Assembly: GCA_964542765.1 (NCBI GenBank)
Contig: CAZIVO010000096.1
Location: 1 to 14,566 of the forward strand
Direction of reading: 5' to 3'
DNA length: 14,566 nt
Source of the DNA: CAZIVO01 sp964542765
GTDB lineage: Bacteria; Planctomycetota; UBA1135; UBA2386
A program made the position numbers and the translations under genes. Below, in pieces: positions 1 to 9,072 of this stretch. How positions within the stretch are numbered: the first letter of the stretch is position 1; each line of letters begins with the position of its first letter. Under the pieces are notes generated by a model. The model searched no databases. It worked only from the letters and a program-made list of their open reading frames with translations, and was not told the origin of the DNA.

Positions 1-4
1 GGAG

Positions 5-18
5 GGCTCTGTCGAGCC
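5..18 (-). terminator. Small hairpin downstream of the membrane-protein gene
   Basis: A perfect 5-bp stem with a 4-nt loop (GGCTC-TGTC-GAGCC) lies about 18 nt past the minus-strand stop codon at 36-38. It could be the terminator stem of that gene. The window ends before a following T-run could be seen, so this is only a possibility. Confidence 0.25.
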
Positions 19-35
19 AGCTGCCGCGTCTTGTT

Positions 36-527
36 TTAAGGGCGTGTGAAACCGTCGTTCGGAGCGTTCCGACTTCGGCGGCGGCCGGGTAGCCAGATCA
101 ACAGGGTTCCCCAGGCCGTGCACCAAAGGGCCCCGGCAATCGCGGTCAGCAGTCCCTGAAGTAGCCCCCGGCCAAGTTTTCCGAACTCGTGGGTTGCGAT
201 GGAGCTGGCCCGAACGCCGGGTTCGAAGCGCCCGTGCGTCCATTCGAGGAACTGACCGGTCGTGTAGCTGATGGCGTTGGGGATGCCCCAGATCACAAGG
301 CCCAGAACTGCCGTGGTGGCTGCCATGCTGCGCCAGGAGATCGCGCCCCAGTGGCCGCGTAGTCCCACCCAGGCCAGGGCCAGCGGCATGGCGTAGTAGA
401 CTCCGAACCACATGGCCTGCTCCATGGCCATGAAGTCGAGCGTGAAGCGGACCGACGCCACGGCCCAGCCCAGCAAGATCAGGCTCAGCAAGCGTTGGCG
501 CATCGGTGGTACCGTCGCGGTCATCAT
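36..527 (-). CDS. Small four-helix membrane protein, function unknown
   Basis: This 163-residue protein is not recognised as a named family. It has four hydrophobic stretches, at about residues 12-30, 37-56, 67-86 and 120-146, and an Arg-rich C-terminus (GRRRSR near 148-153) that probably stays in the cytoplasm. The loop between helices 3 and 4 (about 87-118) is the only sizeable soluble part and has no motif I recognise. The start is the first of two adjacent ATG codons. A -35/-10 pair ends 6 nt upstream and no Shine-Dalgarno sequence is visible, so a leaderless transcript is likely. The gene follows the esterase gene on the same strand after a 99-nt gap but probably has its own promoter. 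The hydrophobic pattern and acceptable codon use support a real gene; function is open. Confidence 0.7.
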   Translation of the reverse strand: MMTATVPPMRQRLLSLILLGWAVASVRFTLDFMAMEQAMWFGVYYAMPLALAWVGLRGHWGAISWRSMAATTAVLGLVIWGIPNAISYTTGQFLEWTHGRFEPGVRASSIATHEFGKLGRGLLQGLLTAIAGALWCTAWGTLLIWLPGRRRSRNAPNDGFTRP

Positions 528-533
528 GGCTCG

Positions 534-562
534 ATTGTGTCCTCCATGATCGTGCGTTCCAA
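534..562 (-). promoter_or_regulatory. Probable leaderless sigma-70-type promoter of the membrane-protein gene
   Basis: On the minus strand, TTGGAA (562-557) is followed by a 17-nt spacer and CACAAT (539-534). The ATG begins 6 nt after the -10 hexamer. This is the spacing expected if transcription starts at or next to the start codon. Four of six bases match each consensus hexamer. Seen by eye only. Confidence 0.45.
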
Positions 563-607
563 CTCGTCTCTGTCGCTGTCGGTGAGAATTGGAGGAGGGC
601 TTGGGCT

Positions 608-619
608 ACGTCCGGACGT
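608..619. repeat. 12-bp perfect palindrome (ACGTCCGGACGT)
   Basis: A perfect 12-bp palindrome starts 8 nt past the esterase stop codon, in the 99-nt gap before the membrane-protein gene. It could be a protein-binding site or chance in GC-rich DNA. It is too far upstream of the membrane-protein promoter (about 45 bp from the -35) to be a classic operator. Confidence 0.3.
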
Positions 620-626
620 CTGGAGT

Positions 627-1595
627 TCAGCGGGGGGATGGGGAGGGCGTACGATCCTTGTCGGGCCGGCGGCTCTGTCCTTCCTCGGCCTCGATGAGTT
701 CCTCGAGTTCGGAGGTTTTCTTGCCCGGGATCAGGCTGGTTTCTTCGAAGAACTCCCAGATCAACTCGGTGGCCTTGAGGCTGCCCGTTGGCCAGCCGTG
801 GGACCCCTTCTCGATACTGTAGAAGACCACTTCGCCGCCCGGCTTGCAGTCATTCCAGCTGTCGATGTGGACCTTGCGGCTCTTGATGTCCTTGCGCTTG
901 GGCTCTTGCGAACAGCCGTTGGCCTTGGCCCAGAACGCCGCCGAGTCCGGTGCCGAGACCATCCCGGGATATGCCGATTTCGTATTCTTGTCATAGGCGA
1001 CAATCTTGTCGGCCATGCCGTGGAAGGAAATCACGCGCACGGGTCCCTTGGGCTTGGGGATGGTGGCCCGACCGTAGCCGATGGATCCGGCGACCGGGCC
1101 GATGGCGGCGACCTTGCTGGAGTGGGTGGCGGCGAAGGAGAAGCTCATGATGCCGCCGCTGCTGTGGCCGGTCATGAAGACCTTCTTGGGGTCGATCCGG
1201 TATTCCTTCAGCAGCTTGTCGATCAGGGCGGACAGGAAGGCGCCATCCTCGGTGCTGGAGCGCCCCCATGCCGGCTTCCAGCTGGTGGGCTTCCCGATCG
1301 CATCGGGGAAGGCGGCGATGAAGCCCTCCTTGTTGGCCATCTTGGTCCAGCCGTAATACGACGACGATGCTTGCTTACCACTGCTGCCGCGACCGTGCAG
1401 CATGAGGACAAGGGCCACCTTCTTGCGGCCCTTGGATTGGTATTTCGAGGGCACGTGCAGGATGTAGCCGCGCTCCTTGTCGTCGACCTTGATGGTGAAC
1501 TCCTTGGTGCCCTTGCTCTGGCTGGTCAGCGGAGCCGGTAACAGGCAGGTCAGGAGTAGCGGGACGAAGAGGGCGAGGGTGGGGCGATGGGTCAT
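627..1595 (-). CDS. Secreted PHB-depolymerase/LpqC-like esterase
   Basis: This 322-residue alpha/beta hydrolase resembles the Esterase_PHB/LpqC family, whose members cleave polyhydroxyalkanoates, feruloyl esters or other short esters outside the cytoplasm. A signal peptide covers about residues 1-25 (MTHR, then a Leu-rich core, then APLTSQS). The oxyanion-hole strand is LMLHGRGSSG near 64-73. The catalytic triad is visible: Ser145 in GHSSG (143-147), Asp196 in HGMADK, and His266 in GSHGWP. Cys228 and Cys250 may form a disulfide near the Asp and His loops. The C-terminus has an acidic then basic/proline tail (from about 295) outside the fold. The frame stays open upstream to 1784, but I chose the ATG at 1595 because it has a Shine-Dalgarno sequence and begins a proper signal peptide. 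The family call is firm; the substrate cannot be read from sequence. The gene is divergent from the serine hydrolase at 1747. Confidence 0.88.
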   Translation of the reverse strand: MTHRPTLALFVPLLLTCLLPAPLTSQSKGTKEFTIKVDDKERGYILHVPSKYQSKGRKKVALVLMLHGRGSSGKQASSSYYGWTKMANKEGFIAAFPDAIGKPTSWKPAWGRSSTEDGAFLSALIDKLLKEYRIDPKKVFMTGHSSGGIMSFSFAATHSSKVAAIGPVAGSIGYGRATIPKPKGPVRVISFHGMADKIVAYDKNTKSAYPGMVSAPDSAAFWAKANGCSQEPKRKDIKSRKVHIDSWNDCKPGGEVVFYSIEKGSHGWPTGSLKATELIWEFFEETSLIPGKKTSELEELIEAEEGQSRRPDKDRTPSPSPR

Positions 1596-1601
1596 GGTTT
1601 T

Positions 1602-1605
1602 CTCC
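1602..1605 (-). promoter_or_regulatory. Ribosome binding site deciding the esterase start
   Basis: GGAG on the minus strand lies 6 nt before the ATG at 1595. It favours this start over upstream in-frame codons as far back as 1784, which would put a non-secretory, proline-rich stretch before the signal peptide. Confidence 0.65.
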
Positions 1606-1635
1606 GGTCGGGCCAGGGGCTCTGGCCGTGGGCAG

Positions 1636-1641
1636 AGTCTA
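1636..1641 (-). promoter_or_regulatory. Possible -10 box for the esterase
   Basis: TAGACT reads on the minus strand about 40 nt upstream of the esterase ATG, which would leave a leader of roughly 35 nt containing the GGAG site. No convincing -35 hexamer is seen 17 nt further upstream (TGTTCG is the nearest). Tentative. Confidence 0.3.
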
Positions 1642-1733
1642 ATCCTCACCCCCGGAGCCGAACAGGAGACAGGGGGTATTGAGGTGCAAATCAGGGAGTT
1701 CTGCCGCGAGGGTTCGTGGCCGGGCTTCTCTGC

Positions 1734-1739
1734 TAGAAT
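1734..1739 (+). promoter_or_regulatory. Possible -10 box giving a leaderless serine-hydrolase mRNA
   Basis: TAGAAT matches the -10 consensus at five of six bases and ends 7 nt before the ATG at 1747. No Shine-Dalgarno sequence precedes that ATG. Transcription would start at or beside the start codon. The -35 region is poor. The hexamer overlaps the alternative upstream ATG at 1738, which argues against that start. Confidence 0.4.
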
Positions 1740-1746
1740 GCCTCGC

Positions 1747-3027
1747 ATGCTCAGAGCATCTCTTTGTATCGCCTTTGCTGCCATGTTGCCGGGACAGACC
1801 GAGCCGGTTGCGCCCGAGCCCGGGGCTTCCGAGAAACTCTACTGGCCCGGCGACCAGTGGGAGTCGGTGGCCGCGGCACAGGCCGGAATGGACGGAAAGA
1901 AACTGGATGCGGTGGCGAAATACGCGTTGTCGCGCCACTCGACCAGCTTCCTTGTCTTGCGGCACGGTCGTATCTTGCTCGAGGTCTACGGAGAGGGCGG
2001 TGGGCCGAAGGTGTCGCGCAAAATTGCTTCGGCGACCAAGAGCATGACGTCGATCCTGGTCGGAATGGCCCTGGATGCGGGCAAGTTCGAGGGTCTCGAT
2101 CAGACCGTCGCCGAGTTCTTGCCGTCGTGGCGAGACACTCCCAAGGCGAAGATCACGCTGTTGCATCTGCTCGCCATGAGCAGCGGACTCGACCCGAAGA
2201 GCCTGCCGCGTGGGTGGCTGCAAACAGATCAGTTCACGCACAATGCCACGATGACCCTGACGGCTGCACCGGGCACTGTCTGGAGTTACAACACGTCGGC
2301 CTACCACATGCTTTTTCGCCTGCTCGAAAAGTCGACGGGGCAGAGCCTGGAAGAGTGGTCCGCCGAGCGCTTGTTCGGGCCTTTGGGCATGGAGCATGCC
2401 GGCTGGAACAAGCGACCGTCGCGTGATGGGGTGATCAATTATTTCAATGTTGCGTGCAGCGCGCGAGATCTCGCGCGCTTCGGACTCTTCGTCCTGCGCG
2501 GTGGAACCTGGCGTGGGAAGAGGTTGATCAGTTCCGATTTTTTCAAGGCAGCGACATCGTCCTCGCAGGAAATGAATCCCGCCTATGGCTATCTCTTCTG
2601 GCTCAATGCGAGGAAGGGTCATGCCGCCGGCGGTGGCAAAGTCGATTACCGCTTCAAGGGCGCACCTCGTGACCTGATCGCCTGCCTGGGCAAGAACGGG
2701 CAGCACATCATCTCGATCCCGAGTCAGGATCTGGTGATCGTTCGCCAGGGTGAATCCCCACGCGACCCGGAGTTCAAGGCTCGCTACGTGCGGCTGGTAC
2801 TCTCTGCCATCGAAGGCAGCAGTTTCGTGGCCGAACCTGCTTCGGGGCTAGGCGCGCAGAGGTCGCGTATCTTCGCCCGGCTGGACAAGGATGGCGATGG
2901 TCGGTTGAGCGCGACCGAGTTCGGGGCGAGCACCCTCGGACGAGAACAGCCAGAGATCTTTGCCCGGATCGATGCCGATGGTGATGGTTACCTGTCCAGC
3001 GAGGAAATCGCGACTCTGCGGCGTTGA
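1747..3027 (+). CDS. Secreted beta-lactamase-fold serine hydrolase with two C-terminal EF-hands
   Basis: This 426-residue protein belongs to the Beta-lactamase family PF00144 (class C/esterase/6-aminohexanoate-oligomer hydrolase type). A short signal peptide covers about residues 1-17. The nucleophile motif is SATK, Ser95 with Lys98. The second motif is the tyrosine in WSYNTSAYHML (Tyr181), closer to the NylB/esterase branch than to true beta-lactamases, which carry YxN. The third region is GKNGQHIISIPSQDLVIV (315-332). Two canonical calcium-binding loops follow at 380-391 (D-x-D-G-D-G-x-L-S-x-x-E) and 409-420 (same pattern), so the protein probably binds two Ca2+ outside the cell. An ATG at 1738 would add three residues; 1747 is preferred from the -10 position. 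Hydrolysis of an amide or ester is expected. Drug resistance is not suggested. It is transcribed away from the esterase and lies 171 nt before the cytochrome gene. Confidence 0.87.
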   Translation: MLRASLCIAFAAMLPGQTEPVAPEPGASEKLYWPGDQWESVAAAQAGMDGKKLDAVAKYALSRHSTSFLVLRHGRILLEVYGEGGGPKVSRKIASATKSMTSILVGMALDAGKFEGLDQTVAEFLPSWRDTPKAKITLLHLLAMSSGLDPKSLPRGWLQTDQFTHNATMTLTAAPGTVWSYNTSAYHMLFRLLEKSTGQSLEEWSAERLFGPLGMEHAGWNKRPSRDGVINYFNVACSARDLARFGLFVLRGGTWRGKRLISSDFFKAATSSSQEMNPAYGYLFWLNARKGHAAGGGKVDYRFKGAPRDLIACLGKNGQHIISIPSQDLVIVRQGESPRDPEFKARYVRLVLSAIEGSSFVAEPASGLGAQRSRIFARLDKDGDGRLSATEFGASTLGREQPEIFARIDADGDGYLSSEEIATLRR

Positions 3028-3034
3028 CAGGCGT

Positions 3035-3064
3035 TTTCTGGATCTGGTTGATGATCGGCAGAAA
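3035..3064 (+). repeat. Hairpin just after the serine-hydrolase stop
   Basis: TTTCTG-GATC (3035-3044) pairs with GATC-(gg)-CAGAAA (3053-3064), giving a 10-bp stem with an 8-nt loop and a 2-nt bulge. It begins 8 nt after the stop codon. There is no T-run directly behind it, so it may protect the mRNA 3' end or be the first part of a termination region. Confidence 0.35.
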
Positions 3065-3092
3065 TCAGGCGGAGGCACCATGGTCTTTCCCG

Positions 3093-3112
3093 AGGGGTGG
3101 TAACTCCTTTTT
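3093..3112 (+). terminator. Weak rho-independent terminator candidate
   Basis: AGGGG (3093-3097) pairs with CTCCT (3104-3108) around a 6-nt loop, with one G:T pair, and is followed by four more T residues to 3112. The stem is short, so termination would be partial. It sits between the serine hydrolase and the cytochrome operon in a locally AT-richer gap. Confidence 0.3.
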
Positions 3113-3162
3113 CATGAGTGAGATATAGCTGCAACGATCATGCAATACGGCAATCCTGTGAC

Positions 3163-3192
3163 TTTCTATTCGCTCATCGTTGTGACTAAACT
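3163..3192 (+). promoter_or_regulatory. Probable promoter of the first cytochrome/DUF1501 unit
   Basis: TAAACT (3187-3192) fits a -10 box and ends 6 nt before the ATG at 3199. TTTCTA (3163-3168) is a poor -35 with an 18-nt spacer. The only purine-rich run (TGAGG, 3192-3196) is 2 nt from the ATG, too near to act as a normal Shine-Dalgarno site. A leaderless message is therefore plausible, as for two other genes here. Confidence 0.4.
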
Positions 3193-3198
3193 GAGGCC

Positions 3199-5973
<2,775 letters not shown>

Positions 5974-5978
5974 TCGCC

Positions 5979-7382
5979 ATGTCCAACCAGAGTAGACGTG
6001 AGTTTTTGATGGGCCTCGGCGCCGGACTGGGCAGCGTGGCCTTCTCGGATCTTCTGGCTCAGGGTGCACCATCCTTGCACCGCGGCGATCCGCTGGCGCC
6101 GAAACCGCCGCAGCTTCCGGCGAAGGCCAAGTCCTGCATCTTCCTGTTCATGGAAGGTGGGCCCAGCCACATCGATACCTTCGATCCCAAGCCGAAACTC
6201 AAGGAGTTGCACCTCCAGACCTTCAAGTCCACCGATCCGCAGGGGTCGGCGATGTCTCGAGGCAATCGCTTCTACGTGGGCAGTCCCTATGCGAGCCGCA
6301 AGGTGGGCGAGTCGGGGATCGACATGTGCGAGTATTTCCGTCATCTGCCGGCGGTTGCCGATGATCTCTGTGTTTACAGAGGTTGCCAGGCCGACTCCGT
6401 GAACCATCCGACGGCCCTCTACCAGATGAACACGGGTAACCAGTTCGGTGGCGATCCCGCGATCGGCGCCTGGATGACCTACGGTCTGGGTTCCTTGAAC
6501 CGGAACTTGCCGGCTTACATCGTGTTGAACGAACTCGCCTATCCCCAAGGCGGTGCCGGGAACTGGTCGAACGGCTTTCTGTCGCCGGTGTATCAGGGCA
6601 CTCCGTTGCGCCCGGTTGGCCCTCCGATCCTGCACATGAATCCCCCTGATTGGGTAGACCGCAAGCACCAGCGTCGCAATCTGGATGCACTGCACGAACT
6701 CAACGAAGCGCACCGCGCCAAACATCCCGGCCATGACGATCTTGCCGCGCGCATGGAGAGTTACGAGCTGGCTTTCCGCATGCAGACGGAAGTTCCCGGC
6801 GTCGTCGATCTCGACGGCGAGTCGCCCGACACGCTGGCGATGTACGGGGTCGGCGAGGAAGGCGTTGATTCCTTTGCGCGCAGATGCTTGCTGGCCCGCC
6901 GGATGGTGGAGAAGGGGGTGCGTTTCGTACAGATCTTTTCCGGTGGGTGGGATTCGCACGATTACATCGAACGCTCGCACAAGGCTCGGATCGCCAGTAT
7001 CGACAAGCCGATGACGGCCTTGATCAAGGATCTGAAGCGACGCGGCATGCTCGATGAGACCTTGGTGGTCTGGTGTGGCGAGTTCGGACGCTCGCCCGAC
7101 AACACCTATCGCGGTGGTGGCATTGCGCTGGGACGCGATCACAACAAGGATGCGATGTCCGTTCTGCTGGCCGGCGGCGGTGTCAAGGCGGGGCATGTGA
7201 TCGGCGCGACCGACGAGATCGGCAAGTCAGCCGTCGAGGTCGTTCATCCGATCAAGGACTTCCATGTCACCTTGCTGCGTTTGCTGGGCCTCGATGACAA
7301 CAAGTTGACCTATTTCCACGGCGGTCGTTTCAAGCAACTGTCGCAAACCGGTGGCGAGGTGATCGAGGAATTGATCGCTTGA
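5979..7382 (+). CDS. Tat-exported DUF1501 protein (first copy)
   Basis: This 467-residue DUF1501 protein (PF07394) belongs to the alkaline-phosphatase/sulfatase-like superfamily by fold. A twin-arginine signal opens the protein: S5-R-R-E-F-L, then a Gly/Ala-rich hydrophobic stretch to about residue 28, suggesting that it is folded, perhaps with metal, before export. Family signatures are GGPSHIDTFDPKP (60-72), GGWDSHDYIE (322-331), WCGEFGRSPDN (365-375) and GRDHN (385-389); the Asp and His residues in these are the likely metal or active-site ligands. The ATG at 5979 follows the upstream stop by 5 nt and lacks a Shine-Dalgarno sequence, so translation is probably coupled. The reading frame is open upstream to 5889, but the Tat signal fixes the start at 5979. 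Pairing with a DUF1549/DUF1553 gene is the usual planctomycete context; the reaction is unknown. Confidence 0.93.
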   Translation: MSNQSRREFLMGLGAGLGSVAFSDLLAQGAPSLHRGDPLAPKPPQLPAKAKSCIFLFMEGGPSHIDTFDPKPKLKELHLQTFKSTDPQGSAMSRGNRFYVGSPYASRKVGESGIDMCEYFRHLPAVADDLCVYRGCQADSVNHPTALYQMNTGNQFGGDPAIGAWMTYGLGSLNRNLPAYIVLNELAYPQGGAGNWSNGFLSPVYQGTPLRPVGPPILHMNPPDWVDRKHQRRNLDALHELNEAHRAKHPGHDDLAARMESYELAFRMQTEVPGVVDLDGESPDTLAMYGVGEEGVDSFARRCLLARRMVEKGVRFVQIFSGGWDSHDYIERSHKARIASIDKPMTALIKDLKRRGMLDETLVVWCGEFGRSPDNTYRGGGIALGRDHNKDAMSVLLAGGGVKAGHVIGATDEIGKSAVEVVHPIKDFHVTLLRLLGLDDNKLTYFHGGRFKQLSQTGGEVIEELIA

Positions 7383-7392
7383 TGGGCCGGGC

Positions 7393-7484
7393 CACGGGCA
7401 GACATCACGATTTCGGGCGGTTTACCGCAGCCCGGCGCGACGAGCGCCCGCCCTTGCCCGTGCGAATGGCCGCCGGAAGCGGCC
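7393..7484 (+). other. Cluster of inverted repeats, possible branched RNA fold
   Basis: Four stems fit together without clashing, apart from one shared base. An outer perfect 8-bp stem, CACGGGCA (7393-7400) with TGCCCGTG (7455-7462), encloses hairpin 2 (CGG-GCGGT at 7414-7421 with ACCGC at 7424-7428 and CCG at 7432-7434) and hairpin 3 (GGCGC-GACGA-GCGCC, 7434-7448). A fourth hairpin follows (GGCCGC-CGGAA-GCGGCC, 7468-7484). The set lies in the 235-nt gap between the two DUF1501 genes. It starts 11 nt past the first stop and ends before the -10-like box at 7544, so it most likely lies in the 3' untranslated region of the first unit. No T-run follows any stem. Pairings were found by eye; high GC makes chance stems common. 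Confidence 0.4.
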
Positions 7485-7543
7485 GATGGAGCCACATTGG
7501 CACAATCTCGCACCGGCAATCGCGGGTCAGGGACTTTGATCGC

Positions 7544-7549
7544 TATGAT
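7544..7549 (+). promoter_or_regulatory. Possible -10 box of the second unit
   Basis: TATGAT matches the -10 consensus at five of six bases, 68 nt upstream of the chosen ATG at 7618. No recognisable -35 is seen at the expected distance. Transcription from about 7556 would leave a leader of roughly 60 nt. A leaderless GTG start at 7555 is also possible and would add 21 residues before the Tat signal. Confidence 0.35.
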
Positions 7550-7617
7550 TGCGCGTGCAACGGTTTTCACGCAGGACCCTACCCCTTCGTTTTCACGCCA
7601 ACCACTCGAGAGTTGCG

Positions 7618-9072
7618 ATGACAGAACCCGACCCAGCAGCCCCTTTGAGCGGGGTTCCCTTTCCCTCGCGCCGTGAGATCTTGCGGATCGGCGGAGGCGC
7701 TCTGCTCGGGCTTAACCTCGCCGACTGTCTGCGTCTGCAGGCCACCGTGAGCCCGACGATCATTCGTGCGCCGAGCTTTGGCAAGGCCAAGAGTGTCATC
7801 CTGATCTTCTTGCAGGGTGGGCCGAGCCATCTCGATCTGTGGGACCCCAAAGAAGACGTTCCCGATGACGTCAAGAGTGTCTTCAAGACGATTCCGAGCA
7901 AGGTGCCCGGGATGGAGGTGACCGAACTCTTGCCGCGGTTGGCGGCGGTCACCGACAAGTTAACCTTCATCCGTTCGATGAGCTATTCGCCCAACGGCCT
8001 GTTCAACCACACGGCTGCGCACTACCAGATGCTGACGGGCTATACGGCTGACAGGGTGAGCCCGTCGGGCCAGCTGGAGCCACCATCGCCGAAGGATTTC
8101 CCCAACATCGGTAGCCAGATTGCACGACTGCATCCTCCCGAGGTGCCGATGCTTCCCTTCGTGATGATGCCCAGGCCGCTGCAGGAGAGCAACGTCATCG
8201 GTAAGGCCGGGACAGCGGGTTTCCTCGGTCGTGCCTTCGATCCTTACTATCTCTATCCGTCGGGGGATGACTTCGACAACGGCAAGATGGACAGGATCAA
8301 GGTGGCGGATCTCACGCTCCGACCCGAACTGTCCGTTGCCCGGTTGCAGCGTCGCCAGCGCATGCGTGATTGGATCAATGCCAGCATGCCGGCCGTCGAG
8401 AAGGCCGTCGCCGAGCACGATCTCGATGAATATGCCAAGAAGGCACTGAGTCTGGTCACCTCCGGCCGTGCACGTGACGCTTTTGATCTGGCGGCCGAGC
8501 CAGCGGCGCTCCGTGATCGGTATGGCCGCACGACCTTCGGGCAGAGCTGTTTGCTGGCTCGTCGGCTGGTCGAGGCTGGCACGCGCATCGTGCAGGTGAA
8601 CTGGCCCAAGCAGGCCAACTCGGATCGCCATAGCTGGGACTGCCACAAGAATCTCCCCAAGCGGATGAAGGAAGATGCGGCGCCGATGTTCGATCCGGCC
8701 CTGGCGACCTTGATCGAGGATCTCGATGATCGCGGTCTGCTGGACGAGACCCTGGTCGTGGCTGTCGGCGAGTTCGGCCGCAGTCCTCGCCGAGGCCTTT
8801 CAACATCGGGGAACGACAACGACAACCAGGGCCGAGACCACTGGCCTTACTGCTTCACAGCGGTGGCCGCGGGCGCCGGCGTCAAGAGGGGCTTTGTTTA
8901 CGGAGAGTCCGACGCGACCGGATCGGCTCCGGTCAAGGATCCGGTACACCCGTGCGACTTGCTCGCGACGATCTACCACAGCGTTGGCATCGATCCCGAG
9001 ACCATGTCGTACAACCACCTCAACCAACCTCGCGAACTTGTCAAGGGTTCGCCCGTTCTGGGTATTTTCTAG
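7618..9072 (+). CDS. Tat-exported DUF1501 protein (second copy)
   Basis: This 484-residue DUF1501 protein (PF07394) is only distantly similar to the first copy. The Tat motif S17-R-R-E-I-L-R is followed by a hydrophobic stretch (GGGALLGLNLA, 25-35). Signatures are GGPSHLDLWDPK (67-78), the H-S-W-D-C-H segment (338-343), GEFGRSP (384-390) and GRDHWPYCF (405-413). A roughly 45-residue charged helical region at 235-285 resembles that of family members paired with Ig-like/PSCyt2 proteins. The ATG at 7618 has a weak purine run (GAGAG, 7608-7612) 5 nt upstream. In-frame GTG (7555) and TTG (7549) codons lie further up, next to the -10-like box, so the start is not certain. The stop codon TAG shares its last base with the GTG start of the cytochrome-WD40 gene, which implies one transcript and coupled translation. 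The reaction is unknown. Confidence 0.92.
   Translation: MTEPDPAAPLSGVPFPSRREILRIGGGALLGLNLADCLRLQATVSPTIIRAPSFGKAKSVILIFLQGGPSHLDLWDPKEDVPDDVKSVFKTIPSKVPGMEVTELLPRLAAVTDKLTFIRSMSYSPNGLFNHTAAHYQMLTGYTADRVSPSGQLEPPSPKDFPNIGSQIARLHPPEVPMLPFVMMPRPLQESNVIGKAGTAGFLGRAFDPYYLYPSGDDFDNGKMDRIKVADLTLRPELSVARLQRRQRMRDWINASMPAVEKAVAEHDLDEYAKKALSLVTSGRARDAFDLAAEPAALRDRYGRTTFGQSCLLARRLVEAGTRIVQVNWPKQANSDRHSWDCHKNLPKRMKEDAAPMFDPALATLIEDLDDRGLLDETLVVAVGEFGRSPRRGLSTSGNDNDNQGRDHWPYCFTAVAAGAGVKRGFVYGESDATGSAPVKDPVHPCDLLATIYHSVGIDPETMSYNHLNQPRELVKGSPVLGIF

Noticed and set aside
495..1541. A 348-codon plus-strand open frame opposite the esterase
   Set aside because: The product is low-complexity (runs of Gly/Ala/Leu/Asp) and has no motif, while the minus strand here encodes a full catalytic triad and signal peptide.
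1596..1784. N-terminal extension of the esterase to an upstream ATG at 1784
   Set aside because: It would bury the signal peptide behind 63 residues of Pro/Arg-rich sequence and overlap the divergent gene. The ATG at 1595 has a Shine-Dalgarno site.
1747..2850. Antibiotic-resistance beta-lactamase
   Set aside because: It has the SxxK fold motif but a YNTS tyrosine region and EF-hand tail typical of esterase-like members. Nothing in the sequence indicates beta-lactam hydrolysis.
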